64,000 nucleotides of DNA from Rhyacophila brunnea (Eukaryota > Arthropoda > Insecta > Trichoptera > Rhyacophilidae): assembly GCA_022495005.1 (NCBI GenBank), contig JAGYXB010000653.1, positions 1,736,001-1,800,000 on the forward strand. Reading direction: 5' to 3'. Shown one piece after another: positions 1-11,114 of the stretch. Each line of letters opens with the position of its first letter. Position 1 is the first letter of the stretch. The notes under the pieces are model-generated. The model was not told the origin of the DNA and ran no database searches. It saw only the letters and a program-made list of their open reading frames with translations. Position numbers and translations under genes: made by a program.

Positions 1-1194
1 AAATAAATAAATTATGCTTTTATTAAAAAAAAGTCACTACATACTCACGCATTGTTATCTATCCGTTAATTTAGTTAAACAAATTATTTTAGTATTATTT
101 ATTTTGTCACAAATATTTCAGAAAATATGTGTTTTAGTATTGTATACGAAATTGTACAAGTAGGTATTTCTAAATAAAAACATCTTAGATAGAATCAATT
201 TAGAACCTGTATGTTATACAATATGTCCATAAAAATACAATTTATTCACACTGTATGTCCATATTCTTTTTATAATTTGGTGTACCGACAGCGTTTTTTT
301 ATTTAATATTTTTGTATTATATTCAAACTATTTGAACATCAGACTTATACTTAGACAATATTATAATACGTTAATTATTTTCCAGATGGTACTTTAATCC
401 ATTAAAATGATACAATTTATGTTAAGTTAAGCTACTTCTTCTTCTTCCTCAAATTAAATAAAAATAATATACTTATTATTATTATTTTATCTCTCACTTT
501 TACCTAACTTTATACTAATATCATCATTCCATGTTTATTTTAGCAATAAATAAAAAATGTAAATATTCAATGTGGTTTTAAGGTGTATTAAATAAAAAAA
601 ATGTTTTAATAGGACAAGATGAAATTTTCAAAAATAAATAAAAAATATATCAAAAATACATCAAGCATTTTTATTTATAAACACATTAATTTTATTATTA
701 TCAAAGATATTTTTTGTCCTTATCTACAATACGAATAAAATTACAACATAACGAAAAACACTATACAAACAACCTCAATACTGTTTAAATATTTTATTAA
801 ATTCCTAATAAGTAGTAAATAATAACAAACCTTCCACTCCATAATATTATTGTGTATTCAAAATATAATATTAAATTACTTATTAATTAAATTGACATGT
901 AGGTATGTTTTACACTCCACAATAAATAGTATTAAATACAAAGTTTTTTTATCAATTCATATCTGGGTATTTTAAAATCGTTCTGAAACTGGCTTGCTTG
1001 AACTAGCTTGAAATAGCTGTCAATATAAATAACTCAGATAAGTAGAATTAAAAAAAAATAGGTCGCCTGTGATTGCATTCCCTGCGTTATAGTTTTGAGG
1101 GGCTATTCCAACTAATTAACACGATATCATTTCCCGTAATTTTCCTTGATACAAAATAACACGGATATTGCTCGTTTCAATTCTGTATACAAGA
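1..1194. other. AT-rich DNA, no gene seen
   Basis: Very AT-rich sequence with stops in all frames and short A/T runs. I see no coding pattern, RNA gene or clear repeat boundary before the hAT target duplication. Confidence 0.6.
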
Positions 1195-1202
1195 CGGTTA
1201 TC

Positions 1203-2345
1203 CAGTGATGTCCCTAGACAAAATGCCGCCCCAATTTTTTATACAGTATTTTTTATCATCCTTTCATGACTCCAATATCTAAGAAATGTGTTGTATGAAT
1301 ACATTACCTACTAACAGAATATATACCATAAAAAATACAAAATTAAATTTCGATATAAAAAGTGAATAAACAATATAATATAAGTTTTACATTTATCCAA
1401 ATCACCAGAGTCTCAGGTCGTATTTGGTTGATATTTCTGACACATTGGTTTGTACCATTTAGCAATGCACAGATTTACTATATTCACACCATTTTTATAT
1501 GCTATTATTGTACAATATGTAAACAAAATAATTATCCTTATTATTTATTTAATATACACATACTTTTAATCATAAATACTCTATCAATTAATTGTCTCAA
1601 TACTCAAACATTAAAAGTCATCACATAAATAACACGATATAATAGAAGAGCTATCTTTTTATCACATAAAACACAATTATTATGGTGCCTATTTGATTTA
1701 AACGAACACGCATATATTTTTTTATAATTATTATAGTTTTATAAATACTGTGACGATTTAAACAACCTCGTAACTACGCATTGGTGTTTAAACTAATCTT
1801 ATGTAAAAAAAAATAATATTTCAAAGTACTCTACAATAATAATAATATGTGTCATTATTTTATACAACCGAAAACATTTCTATCGCTTATTCAATATTAT
1901 ATTAGAATAAATTTTAAGGTTAAATCACAAACGCATAAATCTTTCCCTTAAAAGTTTTTTTTTGGGTGATTCTTAAATAATTTTCACACGTTGTCATGGT
2001 ATATAATGCCATTGATTGTTTTATTAATTAACAATACATAAATAGGAACTAGGTAGGTATGTATACTTCATTTAGCTCTTTTCAGTACAACTTAATATTT
2101 TGTTGACCATATGCATGGCATACACATATAAATATGAAAGCAAATCTAAAAACAGCGTGAGGTTATACAAAAATCAGAGATACTAAACCAGTGAGCTGAA
2201 TTTTTTAATGAAAAAGTATTTTCGGTATTACTAAGTTTAGGTAGCTATTTATATATACCAAATGATTCTCCTCGGTTTGCCGCCCTTCAAGTAACTGCCG
2301 CCCCTAAGTAACGCTCAATCTGTCTACCACCACGGGACATCACTG
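1203..2345. mobile_element. Non-autonomous hAT-type DNA transposon with 8-bp target duplication
   Basis: The left end reads CAGTGATGTCCC and the right end GGGACATCACTG, its exact reverse complement. Immediately outside lie identical 8-bp direct repeats, CGGTTATC at 1195-1202 and 2346-2353. An 8-bp target duplication with CAGTG-type ends is the hallmark of the hAT superfamily. Subterminal GCCGCCC-type words also occur at both ends (near 1222 and 2279-2304). The 1143-bp interior is AT-rich; its longest open frame (88 codons, 1362-1628) has no hAT transposase features such as a BED finger or dimerisation region. The element would depend on a transposase encoded elsewhere. The intact target duplication suggests it is not very old. 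Confidence 0.88.
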
Positions 2346-2353
2346 CGGTTATC

Positions 2354-3954
2354 TAATAATACCTTATACAAAGATACATTGCCTTTACAATTTGTTGAAA
2401 AATTTTGACGTAATCAATGTCATTTGACGCTTGTGGACGATTAATACGACAACTTTGACTTGGTGCACGGCGCGGCGACGCGTCTCACAATGTTGGTATT
2501 AATTTTTCAATCCAAGATGTAATTATCCTCCTCTATCTTGCTCTCACCAGTTAGCGTGCCGTCTGGCTTATGTTAAGCCCTGTTAAACCTGACAGTTCAT
2601 AATATCTTGAGATAATTAAATTTTGTAATAGGATATTTATCACCTTTTTGTTGATTTTGTAGTTGAGTGTTTAGTTGGAATATCTCCGATAATCTGTCTA
2701 GTTGGTAACAAAGATAAAATACAAAATACAGCCTTTTTTATTTTTAATATACTGGCCAGGCTCAATTCTTGAGCAAAACATAAAAATCTTATAATTACTG
2801 ACAACACGTCACTACGTAATACATCACTGCTGATAAAATTTAACGACACTAAGCGAAGTCTGAACTGTTTAATTGGAAAAGTTTTGCTTGACATTGTAGT
2901 ACTTAATGAAAATTTCAGCTTTGAGTTAAATTCATCATGTGTAGTTAATAATGTTAAATCACACTTAACAAACGTACAAAAGTTATACGTATTTATGCAT
3001 TATAATTTAAAAAAAATACATATTATTGGTATTTTTATTTTTTTATAAATTCATATCATCTGGGGTTCATAAAATGAAATAAACATACAGCTCAATTTAC
3101 TAAATGTATTTGTTCTCAACTATAGATTAAAAAAAATAGTGAATGAAATAATTTTTATTTTTACTAACAAAAACAAGTATATCTGCATAATGAAATAAGA
3201 ATGTAATCATTCTGAAATGAATATTAAGGCAAAGCCACCCACTCGTTAATTAAAAATACATTTATTTTATCTTTGCCGAAATCTCGTTGCAGTGGAAGAA
3301 AATAAACCAATTGAAGAAAAATAATTAATTAATTCACTTTGTATGTGTGACAGACATAAATAAAAATAATGACTTTCACGGTTTACCAAAAGAATTTTCA
3401 ATGTATCTATTTTAACACATTATAAATTAATAATAGTTCAATATGTTTACAATATGGCATCAAATTGAACTTCTATAGATTGAAATAAATTATAAGGTAA
3501 ATAATATTGTGAGAAATACAGTAAAAATAATAAACACTCTGTCAAGAAAACAATGCACCCTATTTTGAAAAGTAATTATAAAATAGTATTCATATTATAA
3601 ATTCACCATCATGTAATTCAAATATATCGATACCCATGGCTATTGCCCTACCAATAGGTGTCGCTAATGGCAGGCTAAGTATGCACATTTAAAGAAAAAA
3701 TAATTTGTGTTCATAATAGGTACCTATAATGGGCATATAAAGCAACAAAAGAAAATTTAACTTAGTTTTCATTTATACCAGGAGTTTGAATTTTAGTCGG
3801 AAAAAATACGTAGCTAACTAAAAATCTCTTGAGCATATTCAATAAAAAGTTAGATTAGAAGACACGAATATACATACAGTGTAAATAAATGAGTATCTCA
3901 AATTTTTTTTTTTGGATCTTATTCTGCATAAAACATTAATCTCACACATAATAT
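2354..3954. other. AT-rich DNA with a small GC-rich patch
   Basis: Mostly AT-rich and unassignable. A short CpG-bearing patch at about 2460-2600 (GCACGGCGCGGCGACGCG) stands out in composition but gives no open frame or recognised repeat end. Confidence 0.5.
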
Positions 3955-4101
3955 AATATACAGCTGTTATACAGGTACCGGTTCAAATTTCGCTGAGGTC
4001 ACAATACATATTTCTGATTTAAGCATCGGTGTTTCTGTGACTATTTAACTGCTATTACTACATTATTGTAATTGGTCACCGTGGCCTATTATGGTGTTAA
4101 A
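3955..4101 (+). repeat. tRNA-derived SINE copy, diverged
   Basis: A degenerate polymerase III B box (GGTTCAAATTTCG, 3980-3992) is followed by TGAGGTCACAATA. The tail contains GTGGCCTATTATGGTGTTAA. The same order occurs at 5515-5672 and 28437-28610, and partly on the minus strand at 13700-13790, which defines a dispersed SINE family. The 5' tRNA-like half is poorly preserved, so the left boundary is approximate. Confidence 0.6.
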
Positions 4102-4109
4102 AATTAAAT

Positions 4110-5510
4110 TAAACTTATAACCTATAACTGTATATTTCATGTCAGGATTGTGATATCTAAATAAGTATGACTAAATGATGCTGAATTTTTGAGTTTGAAT
4201 GATAACAACGGAGGATGGTATATTTTGTAATGTGAGAGAAAGTGATGCCGATGTGCAAGAAAGAAGAAAAGAATGCTACAACGGTTTAGGTAAGATTAAT
4301 TAAATGACTCTTAATATCGGGGCGTGTGATCGCGCTGTCACGTGGATTTGACTATCAGTGAAACAGGAGCAAGAGAGGTGCTGTTAAAATATAGCATTTA
4401 TTGCAACACTTAAAACAAACTTATTGTAATTGTTACAATAAGTGCTAATACTTTAATACAAACCTATCCTAAGTTTCATAATATTTATCACTTTATCACT
4501 TTAGCGGTCGATAAGTATAGAATAGACCCGTTGTAACGTGATATATCATAATATATTATTATGATATTAATTAATAAAAAACATAATGTACGTACATGTT
4601 TAATAATAATAGTTAATATAAAAACATTGTCTGCATATTTACATATTATTTCAGAGGTCAATTAGAATGGACTCCGTTTTAAAAACTTTATCTTTTGCGT
4701 ATAAAGGTATTAGATTAATTTTTATTTTCATCAACTCTCCAGAGAGATAAGGCAAACAGCTAGCTAATGACGAGAAAATGAAAAAAAGTGTACAAAAAAC
4801 ATGTACTAATAGCGAGTGGCTTAATTAAATGGACCAAAGGCTCTTAAATGGCTTATTAGAGTACAGGTGGAAGGCTTAACTTCTTAAATCCTGTAGGTAT
4901 TATTTTACCATTTTTAATTTAAAAAGAATTTTTAAATGCACCGCATTACACACCTTTTAGGAAACAAAATACTGTATTTTAAAATTAAAATTAATCCTTT
5001 GCTATTAAAGTATGAAAAAAGCTTTATTCATAAGAGTTTTGACGGCAGTCGCTGGTCATCTTAATGAATTACTAATGGATGCAGCATATGAAGAATTAAA
5101 AGACCCCTCTCAAAGATCCTACTTTGGGTTGCTGATAAACCCTATCATTATTTTGTAAATATTATTGAGTCATTCCACAAGTAATGCGGTATTTTAAAAA
5201 TGTTTGATCATAACGATAAACAGTATTTTTTTAATTTAATTCTAGATATATTTTTTATTATAATTTGAGATTCTTTACGATCTTGCTCTTGTATTTTAAA
5301 GAAAGCATTATTCGTATTATAGGCGCTGAATAAATCAAGTTCTCTTTCGATATGTACCATCTTTTCACTTTTTAACGATCTCTTCCGCCGTATAATGTCT
5401 GGTGTTATCGTAATGAAAATGACACCTCTTTTGTTGGCCAAGTTGGATTTTTTACTTAAATCTTTTGCTTTATGCATATATTATATACCGACTAAAGAAA
5501 TAATTAAAAA
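4110..5510. other. AT-rich DNA, no gene seen
   Basis: No coding pattern or RNA gene recognised. The 89-codon minus-strand frame at 5208-5477 has low-complexity AT-driven composition and no recognisable domain. Confidence 0.5.
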
Positions 5511-5514
5511 ATAA

Positions 5515-5672
5515 GAGTCTCTATCCGGGGACATTGATTTCGATTTCGGGTGAGGTCACAATATTATATTTATGTGATTTTCTTGAAGCGTATTTGTGAT
5601 TGATTGATTCATATATTATATTACTAATTGCACGACTATTTCACTGGACCTCACGACCTGTTGCAGTGTTAA
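5515..5672 (+). repeat. tRNA-derived SINE copy
   Basis: A B-box-like stretch (GATTTCGATTTCGGG) runs into GTGAGGTCACAATA, as in the other family copies. The 3' tail GACCTGTTGCAGTGTTAA matches the GGCCCGTTGTGGTGTTTAA tail at 28.6 kb. The A-box half is mutated, so the copy is probably inactive. Confidence 0.6.
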
Positions 5673-6064
5673 TAGATAACACTAATTAGATACATAATCT
5701 ATTTCATAGTCTATAAAACCATATAAATGAGAAATAATTTAGTACAACATAAATGATATCCAAATGGATGGCTTTGGTTTATTCTTCAGCTCAAAGCAGA
5801 GAGAGATAATAATTATATCGCAAAGGAATTGAAAATTTAACGATAACATCGTAAAATCTTAAATTATAATGTAAAATCTCGTAGTTTAAACTTAAAAACA
5901 ACACATTTTTGGTATCACTTCAAGCATTTCTAAAAAACAGCATTATTTACGCTATCTATACTATAATTTCGAAAATATATTTGTTTGTACCGTCGTGTCG
6001 GTTTTTCTTTATAAACATCCATTCACGCAGTCGTATTTCGACAAAATTTGGAGGGTAGACAGAG

Positions 6065-6745
6065 GCCAAAGAGCCGGAGTACGTGGTTGGGGCCTCAAAT
6101 TTTAGATTTAATCCGTTGCATCCCGGGAATAGTTTTACGGTTTTTGCGAAAAAGGCCGCCTCGTACAGGACGTTTAAACGCGGAAGTTAATGCTGCAACC
6201 CCCATTTTCATTAATAATATTAATAAAATGTGTACATTTACAAATATTGGCGTTTATTTCAGCTCGATCGGATGTCAAATGGCAAAGTTAGATGCAAATA
6301 ATTGTGTTATTAGAATCGCTAAACGGCAGGTTGGCGCGGGCGACCCAGTGTTGCCACATTCGATCGAAATGCTTCACTCACGGACAATAATTGTATGTAG
6401 CGGCATCACAGCTGTAGTGCGTGATCGGGGTCTCGAATTTTAGATTTAACTCGTTGCACCCCGGGACAGTTTTACGCTTTTTGCGGAAAAAGGGTGCCGC
6501 GTTTGTGGCATTGAAACGCGGAAGGTAATGCTGCAACCCCCATTTTTTTATTGAATATGTCGGTAGAATGTGTACATTTAAAAAAATATTGGCGTTTATT
6601 TCAGCTCGGTCGGAGGTCAAATGGCAAAGTAAGATACAAATAATTGTGTTATTAGAATCGCTAATCGGCAGGTTGGCGCAGGCGACGCAGTGCTGCCACA
6701 TTAGATTGGAATACTTCTTTGACGGACAATAATTGTATGTGCAGC
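6065..6745. repeat. Tandem dimer of a ~340-bp GC-richer unit
   Basis: Two head-to-tail copies start near 6065 and 6410. Corresponding landmarks are AATTTTAGATTTAA (6098 and 6436), GCTGCAACCCCCATTTT, GGCGTTTATTTCAGCTCG (6250 and 6592) and CGGACAATAATTGTATGT (about 6381 and 6723); the offset is 338 to 342 bp. The unit is much richer in G, C and CpG than its surroundings. A 131-codon frame crosses copy 1 but is broken in copy 2, so I read this as a satellite-like or transposon-internal repeat and not a gene. Confidence 0.8.
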
Positions 6746-6768
6746 TACATACAATTTTTGTCCGTCAA
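6719..6768. repeat. Hairpin ending the tandem dimer
   Basis: TTGACGGACAATAATTGTAT... pairs with ...ATACAATTTTTGTCCGTCAA across a four-base GCAG spacer, giving arms of about 22 bp with one mismatch. The left arm equals the word near the end of each 340-bp unit; the right arm is its inverted copy and closes the array. Confidence 0.8.
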
Positions 6769-7165
6769 TCCGTCCGTGTCCGTCATCAAAAGTAGGGAGT
6801 AGTAAAAATCTATATATTTTGGCACCAAATGCAAAAGCCACAAATATTGTATATCGAAAAGCCCTGGAATGATGGATATTTATATTATATAGAAAAGTCT
6901 TAAATAATAAATGGAATATGTACTACTTTGTAAGATATTTAAATAAAAATAAAAATCTCTAATATTATATTTTGATCAATAGATTCTCATAAATAATATG
7001 CCAATCATGGAAAGATGATATACCTACTATGTATTAATCATAAACTAAATAAAAAAGTAGTAAGTAGGTAAGTATTTAACTATTTCGTTAAACGGTGGTT
7101 TTTATTGAAATGATTTATATGTCAGATTGTTCTGAAATTTTCAACGAATTTTACTATCTAACTAT

Positions 7166-7199
7166 TTTACCACACTAACAAATCTATTAGTGTGGTAAA
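7166..7199. repeat. Perfect 13-bp stem hairpin
   Basis: TTTACCACACTAA (7166-7178) and TTAGTGTGGTAAA (7187-7199) are exact reverse complements around an 8-nt loop. There is no U-run after it and no gene next to it, so a terminator role is not supported. Confidence 0.75.
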
Positions 7200-7255
7200 C
7201 TATATTTTTATTTAACAAATAATTCACAAGATTTTAGAATGAAACATTCTTTTAT
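7199..7255 (+). repeat. Dispersed repeat related to 23168-23225
   Basis: ACAAATAATTCACAAGATTT and the following GAATGAAACATTCTTT match ACAAATAATTTACAAGATTT...GAATATAACATTCTTT at 23180-23220. A shorter relative (CAACGAATAATTCACAA) lies near 57838. The repeat type is unknown. Confidence 0.55.
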
Positions 7256-8040
7256 TGAACATACATTATTTGAAAACACCTCTGAGAAATATATAACAAG
7301 TAGAAAAAATCTTTTTGAAAGAAGCGCGAATCCCAAGGGACGCATGTTTAAATCCTGCTGGGTTCGTATTGTTTACAAAAAGATTTTTCCTAGTGGTTAT
7401 GTAATATTTATCAGAAGTGTTTTCAAATAATGTATGTTTTATTACTGTGCTTTAATACAAAGGGGGAGCTCTTAATATGTTATAAATACAAATAATATAT
7501 TATTATCTACTTAAAATAGAGCCTCAAAATTGCACCAGCGCCTGAGGCCTGCACATACATTATACAACCACTAACTTTGTCATACTTATAAACCACAAAT
7601 ATTATATATGCCATGCCAGCGATCTACTAATTTAATCATTACCGCTGAATTTTCACAATATATTCAGCTGTGACGTTCTTATATTATAGTTTAAGTACGT
7701 ATATATAATATTGTTAAAAGGCTTTCATATATAAATATACTACGCTTTACTAAGAGACTAGTGCTCCCGGAGTTAAAAAACCAACCAACTAATTTTGTAC
7801 AAGATTTCTGTTAGGTAATTTAGGTTTTTAGGTGCATACTTGAAGATTCTAGTCCTCTAAAACTTAAAGAAGCTTGTTTGGATAGTCTTAAGATGAAAGT
7901 AAATACTAAAAGAGCGAGGCTTACATATTGTTGCAATAGTAACAAGAAGATGAAGTCCATTAATCTTGTATGAAGTTGTTTAATATTTTTTAATAGATAA
8001 GAGAATGCACCAAGCAGCCTTTCATCACGCTGAAAGTTAA

Positions 8041-8320
8041 AAGGCGACGTTGGACCTGGCCACGTGCTGTGGATGCCAGAAGAGAACTTCAACCTGACTT
8101 GCCTGTTCTTCAAGCCGACCGGATTCCGGCGTCCTGGAAAGTCGCTAAATACAATCTACAGAGTGTATACGGAGGAGCTACGGGATGTTGGTTTGACCTG
8201 GAACGAAGCAAGAAGACTGGCGAGCGACAGAGATTCTTGGAGGCGCCGCGTGGTGTCCATATGCTCCAGTTAAGGGGCGGATATGGCAAAAGAAGAAAAA
8301 GAAGAAGTTGTTTATAAGTA
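8041..8320 (+). pseudogene. LINE ORF2 C-terminal remnant
   Basis: A GC-richer island on the plus strand. One frame reads TEELRDVGLTWNEARRLASD followed by RDSWRRRVVSICSS and a stop at about 8271-8273, the typical C-terminus of insect non-LTR retrotransposon ORF2 (pattern GLTWxEAxxxAxDRxxWRxxV). A purine-rich AAGAAGAAAAAGAAGAAG tail follows, as in many LINE 3' ends. Upstream the frame shifts: GHVLWMP at 8060-8080 resembles the GHVLRMP motif that normally precedes it. No reverse transcriptase or endonuclease portion is attached, so this is a 5'-truncated dead copy. The clade cannot be settled from the tail alone. Confidence 0.7.
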
Positions 8321-8551
8321 GGTATAATTTTCATTATTAGTCCATGTCTTCTTCTAAGGTAGAGCAAATGGTCATCAAGCAACGCCTCAAAAATTCTTCT
8401 CTCTTGCGTCTTGCCAGGTTATGCCAGAAATTGTAACTCTGCTAAATAAATCCTGCACGGTAGGCAAGGTTTAGTTGGGAAGAGTCTAAGCGCATGTCTC
8501 GCATCGACATGATAGATGACGAAAATTACATAAATATACTAAAATATATCT

Positions 8552-10254
8552 TCTAATATATAAAAATCAATATTTGTTTGTTTGTTGGTTTGTTTGTTTG
8601 TTCGTATTTTATGCGCTGCCATACCGTTCATCCGATTGCGATAAAACTTAGTCAACTTATTGCTAGCACTTGCGCGAAGAGTATTTATAGTACTAATTTA
8701 GAGTACTTATATATAAAGATGAATGTCTGTCTGTCTGTCTGTCCCGTATGCGTTCCTATACTATTCATCCGATTGGGATGAAATTTTGGTATAAGTGGTT
8801 GTATGCACACCCGCGAAGGTTCCTGAATTAGAAAAACCTTCTTATTCTTCTTCTTCTATTCTATATTCTTCTATTCGTATGCGTTCCTATTCCATTCATC
8901 CGATTGCAATAAAATTTTCGTCAGTAATTGTGCCAACACCCGCGAAGGTTTCTGAATCAGTACAACTATCTTCTTCCCCGACTGCTGGAAGAAGGGTCAC
9001 CTCACGGTGATCCCCAAAGCCAGCAGTCGCTCTCCTTGTGACCCGAAATCGTATAGACCGATTACGCTCCTTTCCGTCTTCGGGAAGATATTGGAAAGAT
9101 TGATAAACAGCAGGATTGAGTCCCACCTGTCGGAAAACTGTCCAATCTCGCAAAGACAATTTGGGTTTAGACCCGGAAAGTCCACCGAGGATGCGATTCG
9201 CTTTGTGATCGACTCTGTGGAGAGCTCTGGCAAGGACCTCGTTGCCGGGATTTTTCTTGACATCGCGGGCGCGTTTGATACTGCGTGGTGGCCCTTGGTT
9301 CTGGCAAAGCTTCGGCTGAAACAGATCCCCGGGGACCTCTTTGCCTTGGTTCAAAGCTACTTCAGCAATAGGGAGATAACCTACGACTCCGGCCCCAACC
9401 TGATTCACAGGAGGACCACCATGGGGTGTCTCCAGGGCTCCGTCCTGGGTCCCCTTTTGTGGAACATACTGTTTGACGACGTTCTGTCCCTGCCACTGCC
9501 TCCGGGCTGCACGCTCGTTGCGTACGCCGACGACTTGCTCCTGCTTGTTGGGGCGACGAGCCGACCGGCACTTGAGCGTGCTGCCACGGACGCCTTGGGC
9601 AGAATCCTTAATTGGGGGTTGCTGAATAAGCTGACCTTTGCCCCGAGCAGGACGGAAGCTGTCCTCCTCAGGGGTAGTTCTCGGGTCAACATAACTCGAC
9701 GGCCACCCACGGTTCGTTTTGGCCAGACCTCAGTGCGTTTCTCCGAAAGGGTTACGTATCTGGGAGTAATTCTTGATGACAAGCTGTCTTTCGTTCACCA
9801 TGCCAAGACGGCCGAAATTTTGATCAAGTATTGTGCTCACGCCCGCAAAGGTTTCTGAATTGATACAACTATTTTCTTCTTATTTTTCTTCTATTCTATC
9901 TTCTTCTATTCATAAGCGTTCTTATACCATTCATCCGATTGCAATAAAATTTTGATCAAGGTTTCTAAATTAGTATTATACAAATTAAAAAGTTTGTTGT
10001 TTGTTTGTTCCATCTAATTTTGAATTTTTTACTACATATTAATACTATTAATAACGTTTGCATATTTTGGGTTCGATTTTAATTTAGTGGTCTTTTGTTT
10101 AACCTTTACTCCTATTAGAATTACTTTCATATTGCCATATTGTGTTACACAGATATTTTAATAATAAAAAGAAAATAACTTATTATTATTTTTTAATATC
10201 TAAGATAAATGTATCCACGAAGCGACCGTGTGCGAAGCCGGGTACTTCAGCTTG
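8552..10254 (+). mobile_element. Helitron-like element carrying captured LINE sequence
   Basis: The 5' end reads TCTAATATATAAAAATCAAT and the 3' end GCGAAGCCGGGTACTTCAGC followed by TTG. Both match a second copy at 54786-55552. TC...CTxx-like ends, no terminal inverted repeats, and a short GAAG...CTTC stem near the 3' end resemble insect Helitrons. Inside are repeats of about 105 bp containing GCGTTCCTATACCATTCATC, CCGATTGCGATAAAA and CCCGCGAAGGTTTCTGAATT (near 8600, 8746, 8876 and 9905). About 845 bp of GC-rich R1-like reverse transcriptase interrupts this array. No Rep/helicase gene is present, so the element is non-autonomous. The exact 3' terminus (CTTG, not the usual CTAG) makes the Helitron class an inference. 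Confidence 0.72.
8971..9858 (+). pseudogene. R1-clade-like LINE reverse transcriptase fragment
   Basis: An uninterrupted frame starts upstream of any ATG with FPDCWKKGHLTVIPK and continues through YRPITLLSVFGKILERLI (RT fingers), GFRPGKSTEDAI, FLDIAGAFDTAWW (first catalytic Asp), GCLQGSVLGPLLWNIL, VAYADDLLLLV (the catalytic Asp pair), NKLTFAPSRTEAVLL and VTYLGVILDDKLSF. This motif set and the PxxWKxGxxxxIPK entry fit the R1/jockey group, R1-like best. The endonuclease and the part after the thumb are missing. The last codons (from about 9815) come from the Helitron-like repeat, giving a chimeric C-terminus ending at 9858. Catalytic residues are intact and composition is sharply GC-richer than the flanks, suggesting recent capture. 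It cannot be a functional LINE by itself. Confidence 0.85.
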
Positions 10255-10256
10255 CT

Positions 10257-10533
10257 ATATATAATGATATTATGTACCATCCATTTATTAATAAGTGCAT
10301 TCTCAATAAATTTGGATTAAAAAATTGGAAAAGCCTATACGAAGCAAAATATCAAGAGCTGTGTAATGATAAAATAAATATGGAAAGAGTAGTGATTGTA
10401 ACATGTTCTATAAATAGCAGATACTTAGATGTTATTACATTTTTGTTATATTATGCCATGTACATCATTAAAAATATAGCCGAGAATACAACATAAATTG
10501 GGGTGGATACTGTAGATATTGGATCCCCTTCAG
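10257..10533 (+). pseudogene. Possible M1 aminopeptidase C-terminal exon, broken
   Basis: Directly after the Helitron-like end, a frame continues to a stop at 10494-10496. It contains LKNWKSLYEAKYQEL, INMERVVIVTCSINS and RYLDVITFLL. The spacing W-x2-LY-x2-KYQ, then a Glu, then a Cys-Ser pair and a Leu-rich helix, resembles the helical-repeat C-terminal domain (ERAP1_C-like) of M1 zinc aminopeptidases. After the stop, sequence without stops runs to a perfect donor, CAG|GTAAGT at 10531-10538. No zinc-binding HExxH region is in the window. I read it as a decayed or displaced exon; alternatively it is a real terminal exon or a chance resemblance. Confidence 0.35.
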
Positions 10534-10539
10534 GTAAGT

Positions 10540-11114
10540 ATTTCTTTAATCTATGATGATCCTGTGTATTTTTGCACCGTAACATAAAAAGCATATTTTA
10601 CATATTATATTATTACTAGTTTGTCGACTGCTGAAGTGATATGATTTCCGACATGTCAAATAAGTACATATTGGTCTGAAAAAGAAAAAATATGGTTATT
10701 GGACACTATTTCACATTAGTTGGACACGAATAATATAGTTATCGGACAGGGCTTTTTAATAAAACTAAATCTACAATACTTTTATTATATTATTAAACCC
10801 GATACGCAAAAAATACTCAAATACAATTGTACAAAACTGATATCAATTAAAATTCAAATTACACCAGTACCCTCGGTCGACAATATTAATTTTATACATA
10901 TTATAATGGTTTAATCTGATTATATATTAGGAATTTTAAAATGAAAATTAATTCAGCTGTAAAAGTCAAAAAAATGTTTAAAAAATCGAATCGAATATGC
11001 AAAGTTTATTTTAATTGATAAAAACTTATAAAAAAAACATTAATGAGTAATATGAATTATCATTTTAACTTAATTAGCTATTACAATGAAAAGGTAAGTA
11101 TTTGTAAATAACTG
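10540..11114. other. AT-rich DNA, no gene seen
   Basis: Stops in all frames. A 64-codon frame at 10720-10914 has no recognisable features. Confidence 0.5.

Larger units (their letters stand above)
6790..8035. other. AT-rich DNA with minor repeats
   Basis: No gene seen. It holds the short hairpin at 7166-7199, a dispersed repeat at 7199-7255, and a weak tRNA-like B box near 7345-7360 (ATGTTTAAATCCTGCTGGG) that may be an old SINE. Confidence 0.5.

Noticed and set aside
6048..6443. 131-codon plus-strand frame
   Set aside because: It spans one unit of the tandem repeat, is broken in the second unit, and has no domain.
7166..7199. Rho-independent terminator
   Set aside because: The stem lacks a U-run and no transcription unit precedes it; the genome is eukaryotic.
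8896..9408. 170-codon minus-strand frame
   Set aside because: It is antisense to the clearly coding reverse transcriptase frame and owes its length to that GC-rich segment.
8971..9829. Evidence that the locus is rDNA because of R1-like sequence
   Set aside because: No 28S rRNA flank is present; the fragment sits inside a Helitron-like repeat.
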